Positions 1-5,701 of a stretch of DNA of 5,701 nucleotides are shown in pieces. Numbering within the stretch: position 1 is the stretch's first letter; each line of letters begins with the position of its first letter. The DNA lies in assembly GCA_947474445.1 (NCBI GenBank), contig CANJJY010000299.1:1-5701 (forward strand), written 5' to 3'. Source of the stretch: Oligoflexaceae bacterium. GTDB lineage: Bacteria > Bdellovibrionota_B > Oligoflexia > Oligoflexales > Oligoflexaceae. The translations under genes and the position numbers were made by a program. Under the pieces are notes generated by a model. It was not told the origin of the DNA, did not search any database, and saw nothing but the letters and a program-made list of their open reading frames with translations.

Positions 1-62
1 AGTTGTCAAGGCGGGAGGAAAAAGGTTTGAAAGATCCGGCTTCAAGGGTGCGAAAGCGCCTC

Positions 63-1361
63 TTAAAAATGAAAGCGGTGATGCGTGCATTCCAAGACGA
101 TATCTTGATCGAGTTGAAAACTGGCCAGCAGATTAAAGTCTTGTTTATCCTGGAGGGCACGCAAAGGATTGATAAGGTCGGGATTTTCTCCTTCTCGCAC
201 CGGGAGTCGTCCGATGCGATGGGCCTGGCCACCGAGGATAGCGGTGCGCACAAACACTTGCCAGGCATCGAGCAGATCAGCTCTTTGAAGTTGCGTCAAA
301 AGCTGCGTACCACCCTCGACTAACACCGATTGGAGGGGACGCTGCAGGCGCTGCTCGTAAGCCGCCGTCAGCCGGCGGAGATGGTCAGGCCAGTTCGCAC
401 CGGTACCTTCATCGATGAAGACAGGAACAACGAAGTCCGCCCATTCTTTCCACCAACTGGGTTCGCGCCACGACTGTGTTTGCACGAGCCAAAACAGACA
501 GGGCCCTTCTCGTTTCAATTCCGAACGTAAGGCCTTCAGTATCTCCGGCGTCGCCTGGCCCAATCGACCAAAGGGATCGTAAACGCACTTATGAGGATGG
601 CGATGCTGCGGCGGAGCTGATTGTCTCACAGTCAGGCTCGGTGCATCGGCAAAAACAGTGCCGATGCCGACCAAGATCGCATCGTATTTCTGTCGCAACC
701 AGTGCGCGTAGCCGCGCGATCGCGGGCCTGAGATCCATTGAGAGAGACCGCGATCATCGGCCAGGTGGCCATCGAGCGTTTGCGCCCACTTGCCGATCAT
801 GACGGGCCTTCGTCCTTTGAGAATGATGGACGCTAAAAAAGGAAAATGCCAAGCGCGACATTCCCGTTCAAGACAGGCGCTCAGAACTTCGATGGCGGCA
901 GCGCGCAGCTGTGTAATCCCGCGTCCATCGACGGCAGGAAATGGATCGGTCGTACCGATCACCACGCGCGCGACGCCGGCAGCGATTAAGGCTTCACTGC
1001 AAGGCGGCTGCTTGCCGTGATGGGTACAGGGTTCAAGCGTCGTATAGCAGGTGGCTCCACGCACTAGAGCTGGATCGAGGCCTTGGAGCAAGGCTCGTTC
1101 CGCGTGCAATCCCCCATAAGCCTGAGTTGCCGCACGGGCCAAAAGGCGCCCGTCTTTGACCAGCACAGCCCCGACACAGGGATTAGGATGGGAGGGGCCA
1201 TTGGCCTCCATCGCAGCCAGCAGGGCTTGGGCCATCCAGTAGGAATCACCGGAAAAGCCGTGTGCATCGGGGAGGATACGCGCGTCAACATCGAGGCAGC
1301 GGGGAATCCATCCACCGAGACCAAAACCATGCTTGAGAGCATGTGGAGCCAGTTCATTCAC
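63..1361 (-). CDS. ribD: Bifunctional riboflavin biosynthesis protein RibD (pyrimidine deaminase/reductase)
   Basis: Cytoplasmic enzyme for two steps of riboflavin synthesis: it deaminates the pyrimidine made from GTP by GTP cyclohydrolase II, then reduces its ribosyl side chain with NADPH. Numbered from the chosen GTG at 1361-1359 (432 aa). The deaminase domain spans about residues 40-178, with PNPCVG at 59-64, the zinc/catalytic HAE (H86, E88) and PC-x8-C (C112, C121) in LEPCTHHGKQPPC. The reductase domain runs from about 179 to the end, with KWAQTLDG near 191-198, QWISG near 208-212, the DAILVGIGTV block and VEGG near 348-351, as expected for the NADPH fold. All key residues are present. 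I chose this GTG because GAGGG lies 8 nt upstream; a longer frame opens at GTG 1412-1410 (449 aa) without a comparable ribosome-binding site. About 40 residues precede the usual start of the deaminase domain, making it longer than the E. coli enzyme (367 aa). It is transcribed away from degP. The identity is secure; the exact start is less so. Confidence 0.95.
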   Translation of the reverse strand: MNELAPHALKHGFGLGGWIPRCLDVDARILPDAHGFSGDSYWMAQALLAAMEANGPSHPNPCVGAVLVKDGRLLARAATQAYGGLHAERALLQGLDPALVRGATCYTTLEPCTHHGKQPPCSEALIAAGVARVVIGTTDPFPAVDGRGITQLRAAAIEVLSACLERECRAWHFPFLASIILKGRRPVMIGKWAQTLDGHLADDRGLSQWISGPRSRGYAHWLRQKYDAILVGIGTVFADAPSLTVRQSAPPQHRHPHKCVYDPFGRLGQATPEILKALRSELKREGPCLFWLVQTQSWREPSWWKEWADFVVPVFIDEGTGANWPDHLRRLTAAYEQRLQRPLQSVLVEGGTQLLTQLQRADLLDAWQVFVRTAILGGQAHRIGRLPVREGENPDLINPLRALQDKQDFNLLASFQLDQDIVLECTHHRFHF

Positions 1362-1369
1362 GGATCTTT

Positions 1370-1374
1370 CCCTC
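1370..1374 (-). promoter_or_regulatory. Ribosome-binding site deciding the ribD start
   Basis: Read on the minus strand, GAGGG lies 8 nt upstream of the GTG at 1361-1359, inside a purine-rich run. This supports that GTG over the upstream in-frame GTG (1412-1410) and over the internal ATG at 1235-1233, which has no good Shine-Dalgarno sequence. The internal ATG would match the usual family N-terminus, so it remains a possible alternative. Confidence 0.6.
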
Positions 1375-1426
1375 TTTTTTAGTTGCCGATCGGCCGGGGG
1401 GCGCCAGCTCACCTATTCGTACACGA

Positions 1427-1453
1427 GAACTTATTTGCATTTCATCATCAAAG
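1427..1453 (+). promoter_or_regulatory. Candidate sigma-E-like (ECF) promoter for the DegP-family gene
   Basis: GAACTT (1427-1432) is followed after 15 nt by TCAAAG (1448-1453). The E. coli sigma-E promoters, including that of degP, have a GAACTT -35 element and a TCTGA/TCAAA-type -10 element about 16 nt apart. The match is therefore close, with a spacer one base shorter. It would start transcription near 1459, giving a leader of roughly 50 nt that contains the ribosome-binding site. A weaker sigma-70 reading overlaps it: TTGCAT (1435-1440), 16 nt, CAGAAT (1457-1462). I saw no convincing promoter on the opposite strand for ribD in the 1362-1507 gap. Confidence 0.45.
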
Positions 1454-1488
1454 TAGCAGAATACGGGAGACTTCGTTTTACAACCCTC

Positions 1489-1495
1489 AGGGAGG
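1489..1495 (+). promoter_or_regulatory. Ribosome-binding site of the DegP-family gene
   Basis: AGGGAGG is a strong Shine-Dalgarno match, 12 nt before the ATG at 1508. The spacing is slightly long. The ATG is still favoured because it opens directly into a well-formed signal peptide. Confidence 0.65.
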
Positions 1496-1507
1496 TCTTG
1501 CGGTCCC

Positions 1508-3013
1508 ATGATATTTCGTCACGTAGCTGCTACAATTTTTGCACTGACTTTGAGTTTGATCAATTCAAATGCTTTCGCTTATCAGCTGTCCCAGCCTGAT
1601 CCAAACATTAAAGTATCAGAGAATGTGCGTCTCCTTCGCCAGGTTTCGGCGGGTGTTTCTGAACTCTCGGATCAAACTGGTAAAGCCCTGGTCCTTATTT
1701 CCGTCTCGAAGATCATCAAAGGCCGCCCTTATTATGAAATGGATCCCTTCGATTTCTTTTTCGGTCCGCGCTTTCGTCAACAACCGGCTCCAGGGGCTCC
1801 CGAGCAGAAACAAAAGGCGGGTGTAGGATCCGGCTTTTTTGTCGATCTCGCCAAAGGCTATATCCTCACCAACAATCACGTCGTCGAAGGAGCCGACGAG
1901 ATCTCATTGAAACTCGGCAACGGTTCGACCTACGAAGCTAAAGTTTTGGGTCGCGATCAAAACACCGACATCGCCGTTGTGCAGATCAAAGACCAAAACT
2001 TCGATCGCAAAGGCCTCGGCGAACTCTCGCTCGGCAATTCCGACAATCTCAAGGTCGGAGAATTCGTCATCGCGCTCGGCGCTCCTTTTGGGCTGGAATT
2101 CAGCCAATCTTTCGGTGCAATCTCGGCGGTTGCTCGCGGCAATCTCCAGCTGACGACGCGCGGCAACTTCATTCAGACTGATGCAGCGATCAATCCCGGT
2201 AACAGCGGGGGCCCTCTCATCAACATGGAAGGTCTGGTGATCGGCATCAATACGGCTATCTATTCGCAGACAGGTTCGTCGGCGGGTATCGGCTTCGCCG
2301 TTCCTTCCAACATCGTCCGGACCATCGCCGATCAGTTGATCAACAAGGGCAAAGTCTCCAGCGGATTCATGGGCGTTCAACTCGCGCCGCAGGAATTGGA
2401 TGAGGAGCTCGCGGGCGCTCTCAATCTTCCCAAAGGTACTCATGGAGCCTTGATCGCCAATGTTGAAAAAGAAACGCCAGCTGGCAAGGGTGGTCTTCAG
2501 TCGGGTGATGTCATCACCGGCATCAACGAGAAAGTGATCAAGTCGAGTTCGGATCTCACCAATGCGGTTTACTTCATGCCACCAGGCTCCAAAGTCAAGG
2601 TCACCTACTTCCGCAATGGCAAGCAGGGCGAGACGTCCGTCGTTCTCGGCGATTTTGACAAAGCGATGAAATTGGCCAAAGGGAACAGCGAAGAATCCGA
2701 CCAAGGCGACGAGGCCAGCCCGGCCGGAGATTTCCATTACGGCTTGAAGCTTGAAGTCCTCGACCGCAAAAAGCATGGCGAGTTCATCGAGCAGCTCGGT
2801 ATTCAAAGCAAACGCGGTTTGATCGTCACTGATGTCAATGCAGCCGCAGCGACCTCGGGCATTCGCCAGGGTGATGTGATTCTGACCGTCAATCAGCAGC
2901 CCGTGAAAAGCGTTGAGGAATTCAACAAGGCTGTGAAAAATGCGCCAGGCTCCAAAGCCCTCGTGCAACTTGAACGAGGAGGCACGTTCTTCTTCGCAGG
3001 GATACGTAAGTAG
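1508..3013 (+). CDS. degP: DegP/DegQ-family (HtrA, Do-type) periplasmic serine endoprotease
   Basis: ATP-independent envelope protease and probable chaperone that degrades or holds misfolded periplasmic and outer-membrane proteins. The 501-residue precursor begins with a Sec signal peptide (residues 1-24, likely cleaved after NAFA, before YQ). The trypsin-like domain spans about 40-285 with a complete triad: H124 in TNNHVVEGAD, D154 in QNTDIAVVQI and S233 in NPGNSGGPL. PDZ1 (about 287-383, starting at SGFMGVQL) and PDZ2 (about 408-500, with RGLIVTDV and GIRQGDVIL) follow, joined by an acidic linker near 392-405. Two PDZ domains and the length fit DegP/DegQ rather than single-PDZ DegS. The loop between strands at about 75-105 (the LA loop) is short and I see no cysteine in the protein; E. 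coli DegP has a long LA loop with a disulphide, so DegQ-like behaviour is possible. A terminator follows, and a sigma-E-like promoter candidate lies upstream. The family is certain; the choice between degP, degQ and mucD names is not. Confidence 0.96.
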   Translation: MIFRHVAATIFALTLSLINSNAFAYQLSQPDPNIKVSENVRLLRQVSAGVSELSDQTGKALVLISVSKIIKGRPYYEMDPFDFFFGPRFRQQPAPGAPEQKQKAGVGSGFFVDLAKGYILTNNHVVEGADEISLKLGNGSTYEAKVLGRDQNTDIAVVQIKDQNFDRKGLGELSLGNSDNLKVGEFVIALGAPFGLEFSQSFGAISAVARGNLQLTTRGNFIQTDAAINPGNSGGPLINMEGLVIGINTAIYSQTGSSAGIGFAVPSNIVRTIADQLINKGKVSSGFMGVQLAPQELDEELAGALNLPKGTHGALIANVEKETPAGKGGLQSGDVITGINEKVIKSSSDLTNAVYFMPPGSKVKVTYFRNGKQGETSVVLGDFDKAMKLAKGNSEESDQGDEASPAGDFHYGLKLEVLDRKKHGEFIEQLGIQSKRGLIVTDVNAAAATSGIRQGDVILTVNQQPVKSVEEFNKAVKNAPGSKALVQLERGGTFFFAGIRK

Positions 3014-3029
3014 TCGCCTTTCCTGAGCT

Positions 3030-3075
3030 GGTCTCCTTCCCTCTCCACGTGGAGTCTGGGTAGGAGACCTTTTTT
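3030..3075 (+). terminator. Rho-independent terminator after the DegP-family gene
   Basis: GGTCTCCT (3030-3037) pairs perfectly with AGGAGACC (3062-3069), and six Ts follow at 3070-3075. Inside the stem, CCC (3039-3041) can pair with GGG (3058-3060), and CTCCACGTGGAG (3043-3054) is a perfect 12-nt palindrome forming the hairpin tip. The hairpin starts 17 nt after the stop codon. It should end the protease transcript before the next gene. Confidence 0.88.
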
Positions 3076-3150
3076 AATCCAGGCAAAGTCTGCCCATCTA
3101 GTCTTCAGTGACTCCTACCGATCCCTCTCCGGTAAAGATACGTGCCTTCG

Positions 3151-3156
3151 AGGGAG
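3151..3156 (+). promoter_or_regulatory. Ribosome-binding site deciding the start of the barrel-protein gene
   Basis: AGGGAG lies 8 nt upstream of GTG 3165-3167. The earlier in-frame GTG at 3108 has no Shine-Dalgarno-like sequence before it and lies only 33 nt after the terminator's T-run. TTG 3168 is a third possibility, 11 nt from the same AGGGAG. Confidence 0.6.
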
Positions 3157-3164
3157 TTCACTCC

Positions 3165-5465
3165 GTGTTGACCGGCCTGCGCAGGAGCCTTTGGCTCTTG
3201 ATTCTCACTCTGTCGTCCACGCTGCTAGCCGCAGCGTCGGAGCCGTGGCCGCGCGCCCTCGAACTCTTCGGTCCACGCGATGCGGACGGTTTCGTCGTGC
3301 CGGATACCCAGCAAATCGAGAGCGATACGCCCGATGGCTTTGAAGAAGAAAGTTCTTCGCTTGAAGAAGCTGACGAAAGCCAATCGCCGGTCATGGTCTG
3401 GTCTCTCAATGAAGCTGGATTCATGCATCGAGGCCGCAGGAAAGCCACCACCTTAAAAGGCGACACCATCCCTATGCCTCTCCGCACCCGCATCTACACG
3501 GGCGGTGCAGGAATCGTGGCGCTCGGGGCTCCGCAGCGCTTCTATGGATTGATTCTGCCCTCGACATCGCTTCACGCCCTGCAAAATGAAAAGGGTTGGC
3601 GCTGGACCCTCTTGGAGGACACTGCTTACCTGCGCTTGACCTGCCATGGGGAAGCGCCTCGTCTGCGGTGGAAGGATACAAGTGATGAGATATGGCGCGA
3701 CCTAAGTCTCCTTCCCGACAGCGCCAGCGATGTGCTGGTCATCCGCGAAGGATCGGTGCTGGAAATTTATCAGCTCCAGGGTCGCTCCCGCTTCTATCTC
3801 CCTTCCCTTGCTTTGCGCCCTGGCCGCGATGAAGGATACCTCCGCACCCTGCAGGATCTTCAGCTCACCGCTAAACGAGATGGTCGCACACGCATCGAGC
3901 TCTTTCCGCAGCAGGTCCTCCGCCTTGAACTCAAGGAACGCTCTTTCTATCTGACGATAGGCAGCGCTGATCCCGATGTCTGGGGAGCACGTTTGCTTCA
4001 AAGTTCACCCCAGCTGCTGAGCGAAGTGGCCAAAGACGAAAAGCCCCAGATCGCGGCCATTCGCGCCTTTCGCCTGCGCATTCTCGAGGAAAAGACGGAG
4101 GGCTTAACCAACGATGAGGCTACGCTTCTCCAATTGATCGGCCTCAGCCGGCATGAAGAAGCCTTGCATCTTCTCCGCCGTGGCTCGGACGAGGAGAGAA
4201 AAAACCTCAGCGAAAATCTAGAAGGCCTGGACGCCTTCCTTCTCTATCGGCTCCAGCAAAATGAAGCGGCCGAGAAAGTTTCCAAAGTGCTAACACCGGC
4301 ACACCCCAAAAGCGGCATCCTGCGCGAAGAAAAATGGCTCGCTCAGCTGCGCAGCCAAAGCCCCAGTCCATCCAAACTCAAAGATCGCATCGCCCCACAC
4401 CTCGCGCTCGCAGCGCCTGTCCTCAACGTCAGAGAGCGCTATCAGCTCGGCGTGCTATGGCAACGCGAAGAGCAAAGGCGGTCGGCTCTCGATATCTGGA
4501 GTCTCAACGCCATCGATGAGGAACCTCTCAACCTGCAGAAGTCACGCGAAGAATGGGTCGATGCGCTCCTTGAGGATAAGCGCTGGTTCTATACTCTTGG
4601 GCTGAGCTATGGCCGCGATAGCAATGCACCGGAAGACCATTCCTTGAGCAGCATCGCTCCCGTCGCCTCCGCCTACTTTCGCCTGGACAGCGGAGTCGAG
4701 CGGGTGCTCGATCGCAGTCAGACGCATCAGGTGAGTCTCAAATTAGATTTGCTGTATGCTCTCTATCAGGCCAAGCCTTATAGTCAGTTGGGCTTGAGTC
4801 AATTCAACTTGTCTCTGCCTCTCGCGTTTGAAGTCGGCGCAGACCACGACCTTCAGTTTGTGTTGCAACCTGCCATCGGTCGCAAGCAACGCGGATCGGC
4901 CGCGAACTTCGACTACTTTGCCTACGATCTCCACACGAGCTGGACGCTGTGGACAGGACGCTTCACCCAATCGCTCAGTCAGATGCAAGGCCTAGATCCC
5001 GATCCCGCGGGCGAGGCTCCTCTCGACATCGAAACGGGTGAAAAAGGTTTCACTTCCGATCAAGGTCTCAAGACTCTTCATATCGCGAGCCATTGGCAGG
5101 GACCGGAGTCTCGACTCTGGCGTCAGCGCTATGGCTTTCGGTGGTCGACGCTAGACTATCGCAGTCCTCTGCGTGACGGCTTCGACAGGAGAATCTATGA
5201 ACTGTCGGGAGGCGTGACGCGCGCTTGGAATCTGGCTTGGTCCAGTGACCTCAGCGCAGCGGCTGGCCTTCATCATTTCACGGGCGCGGGAGCCCGGGCC
5301 AAGACGTTTCAAATAGCGAGTCAGCTTCAGCTCGATACGATCTATCGCACGCATCTGCGCTGGGAGCACTACTTCCGCATGGATGTCGGTCGCCAACCCT
5401 CGGCGGTGCTGGGTGTGCCGGAAGCCTCGACCATCTACGAATTAGGATCGAGATTTCGCTGGTAA
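3165..5465 (+). CDS. Secreted FecR-like / helical / C-terminal outer-membrane beta-barrel protein, function unknown
   Basis: I do not recognise a named gene. From the chosen GTG at 3165 the product is 766 aa; a frame from GTG 3108 adds 19 residues ahead of an otherwise textbook signal peptide. Residues 1-24 form a Sec signal (RR at 6-7, a Leu-rich core, AAA before SEP). An acidic Glu/Ser-rich linker lies at about 52-75. Residues 76-161 resemble a FecR-type beta domain: LKGD near 97-100, RIYTGGAGIVAL at 109-120, then LILPSTSLHAL at 129-139. A second beta-rich stretch lies at about 167-266. Residues 274-471 are charged and helical, compatible with degenerate TPR-like repeats. From about 474 to the end, alternating aromatic/polar strands suggest an outer-membrane barrel opening with YTLGLSYGRDSNAP. 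The chain ends in RFRW, a terminal aromatic typical of BAM substrates. TPR-plus-barrel proteins such as the Slam/DUF560 group begin their barrels similarly, so export or surface assembly is possible; this is inference. It follows a terminator, so it probably has its own promoter, which I could not place. Confidence 0.85.
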   Translation: MLTGLRRSLWLLILTLSSTLLAAASEPWPRALELFGPRDADGFVVPDTQQIESDTPDGFEEESSSLEEADESQSPVMVWSLNEAGFMHRGRRKATTLKGDTIPMPLRTRIYTGGAGIVALGAPQRFYGLILPSTSLHALQNEKGWRWTLLEDTAYLRLTCHGEAPRLRWKDTSDEIWRDLSLLPDSASDVLVIREGSVLEIYQLQGRSRFYLPSLALRPGRDEGYLRTLQDLQLTAKRDGRTRIELFPQQVLRLELKERSFYLTIGSADPDVWGARLLQSSPQLLSEVAKDEKPQIAAIRAFRLRILEEKTEGLTNDEATLLQLIGLSRHEEALHLLRRGSDEERKNLSENLEGLDAFLLYRLQQNEAAEKVSKVLTPAHPKSGILREEKWLAQLRSQSPSPSKLKDRIAPHLALAAPVLNVRERYQLGVLWQREEQRRSALDIWSLNAIDEEPLNLQKSREEWVDALLEDKRWFYTLGLSYGRDSNAPEDHSLSSIAPVASAYFRLDSGVERVLDRSQTHQVSLKLDLLYALYQAKPYSQLGLSQFNLSLPLAFEVGADHDLQFVLQPAIGRKQRGSAANFDYFAYDLHTSWTLWTGRFTQSLSQMQGLDPDPAGEAPLDIETGEKGFTSDQGLKTLHIASHWQGPESRLWRQRYGFRWSTLDYRSPLRDGFDRRIYELSGGVTRAWNLAWSSDLSAAAGLHHFTGAGARAKTFQIASQLQLDTIYRTHLRWEHYFRMDVGRQPSAVLGVPEASTIYELGSRFRW

Positions 5466-5518
5466 AGGATGGATTATTAGGTCCCACTGGTGTAGCTTAG
5501 CGCCTTCCAGTCGCCTAC

Positions 5519-5523
5519 AGGAT
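5519..5523 (+). promoter_or_regulatory. Ribosome-binding site of the DEAD-box helicase gene
   Basis: AGGAT sits 8 nt before ATG 5532. This supports ATG 5532 over the in-frame ATG at 5568, which has no such sequence before it. Confidence 0.55.
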
Positions 5524-5531
5524 AAAGACTC

Positions 5532-5701
5532 ATGACTCAGATTGCGAAGCCGACCCAAAGCGCCACGATGTTTGGACTTTCTACTGCTCAACAACAAGTC
5601 TTGCGCGAGCTCGGCTTTACGCAGTTGACGCCTATACAGGAACAAAGCATCCCCCTCCTGCTCGCTGGCCAGGATCTCATCGGTCAATCGCAGACAGGGA
5701 C
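5532..5701 (+). CDS. DEAD-box ATP-dependent RNA helicase, N-terminal part (cut by the window edge)
   Basis: Only the first 56 codons plus two bases are present. The reading from ATG 5532 gives the Q motif of DEAD-box helicases: an upstream phenylalanine (MFGLS, residue 14), then ELGFTQLTPIQEQSIP, with the Gln that reads adenine (Q36). It continues into LLAGQDLIGQSQTG, the beginning of the Walker A motif I, whose GKT lies beyond the edge. Such proteins unwind short RNA duplexes in ribosome assembly, RNA decay or cold adaptation. The subfamily (RhlE, CshA, DeaD, DbpA and others) cannot be told from this much. The gene starts 66 nt after the barrel-protein stop with no evident terminator between, so read-through transcription is plausible; I found no clear promoter of its own. 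Confidence 0.9.
   Translation, partial: MTQIAKPTQSATMFGLSTAQQQVLRELGFTQLTPIQEQSIPLLLAGQDLIGQSQTG

Noticed and set aside
1..62. Possible start of another gene downstream of ribD on the minus strand (TTG at 45-43, AAGAGG about 13 nt before it)
   Set aside because: Only 15 codons remain before the window edge, the spacing is long, TTG is a rare start and no family is recognisable. This end holds no feature I can support.
715..724. Perfect palindrome CGCGATCGCG
   Set aside because: It lies inside the ribD coding sequence, is only 10 bp and is expected by chance in GC-rich DNA; no repeated copies were noticed.
330..1357. Several 60-110 codon open frames overlapping ribD on both strands
   Set aside because: RibD motifs are continuous across 63-1361 on the minus strand; these frames have no motif and no convincing ribosome-binding site.
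1904..2968. A 354-codon open frame antisense to the protease gene
   Set aside because: It lies wholly within a clear DegP-family coding sequence, shows no recognisable domain, and long antisense frames are common opposite biased coding sequence.
3104..3139. Possible sigma-70 promoter before the barrel-protein gene (TTCAGT and TAAAGAT)
   Set aside because: The spacing is about 23 nt and both elements are weak, so I did not call it.
3170..3240. Twin-arginine (Tat) signal in the barrel protein
   Set aside because: RR is present, but the S/T before it and the F-L-K pattern after it are missing and the core is very hydrophobic. A Sec signal fits better, as expected for a barrel protein.

Overview
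The window is ordinary-looking chromosomal DNA from a Gram-negative (diderm) bacterium of moderate to fairly high GC. Two products are secreted, one of them a probable outer-membrane beta-barrel, so an outer membrane is expected. GTG starts are used alongside ATG. The style (a DegP-type protease beside a large barrel protein with no obvious name) would fit Bdellovibrionota/Oligoflexia or a deep proteobacterial relative, but that assignment is a weak inference; no rRNA or marker gene settles it.

Layout: (i) 63-1361, minus strand, ribD, the bifunctional riboflavin deaminase/reductase. (ii) 1362-1507, a divergent intergenic region with a candidate ECF sigma-E-like promoter reading towards the protease. 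(iii) 1508-3013, plus strand, a complete DegP/DegQ (HtrA, Do-type) periplasmic serine protease with an intact catalytic triad and two PDZ domains. (iv) 3030-3075, a strong Rho-independent terminator. (v) 3165-5465, plus strand, an unnamed 766-residue secreted protein with a FecR-like beta domain, a helical (TPR-like) middle and a C-terminal outer-membrane beta-barrel. (vi) 5532-5701, plus strand, the first 56 complete codons of a DEAD-box RNA helicase, cut off by the window edge.

Functionally, the protease and the barrel protein are both envelope proteins, and DegP-family proteases are known to handle misfolded outer-membrane proteins. The terminator between them argues against a simple shared operon. 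RibD and the helicase are housekeeping genes. I see no mobile element, CRISPR array, tRNA, rRNA or phage gene. The least conventional items are the multi-domain barrel protein and the sigma-E-like promoter; I do not see a clearly new biological system.
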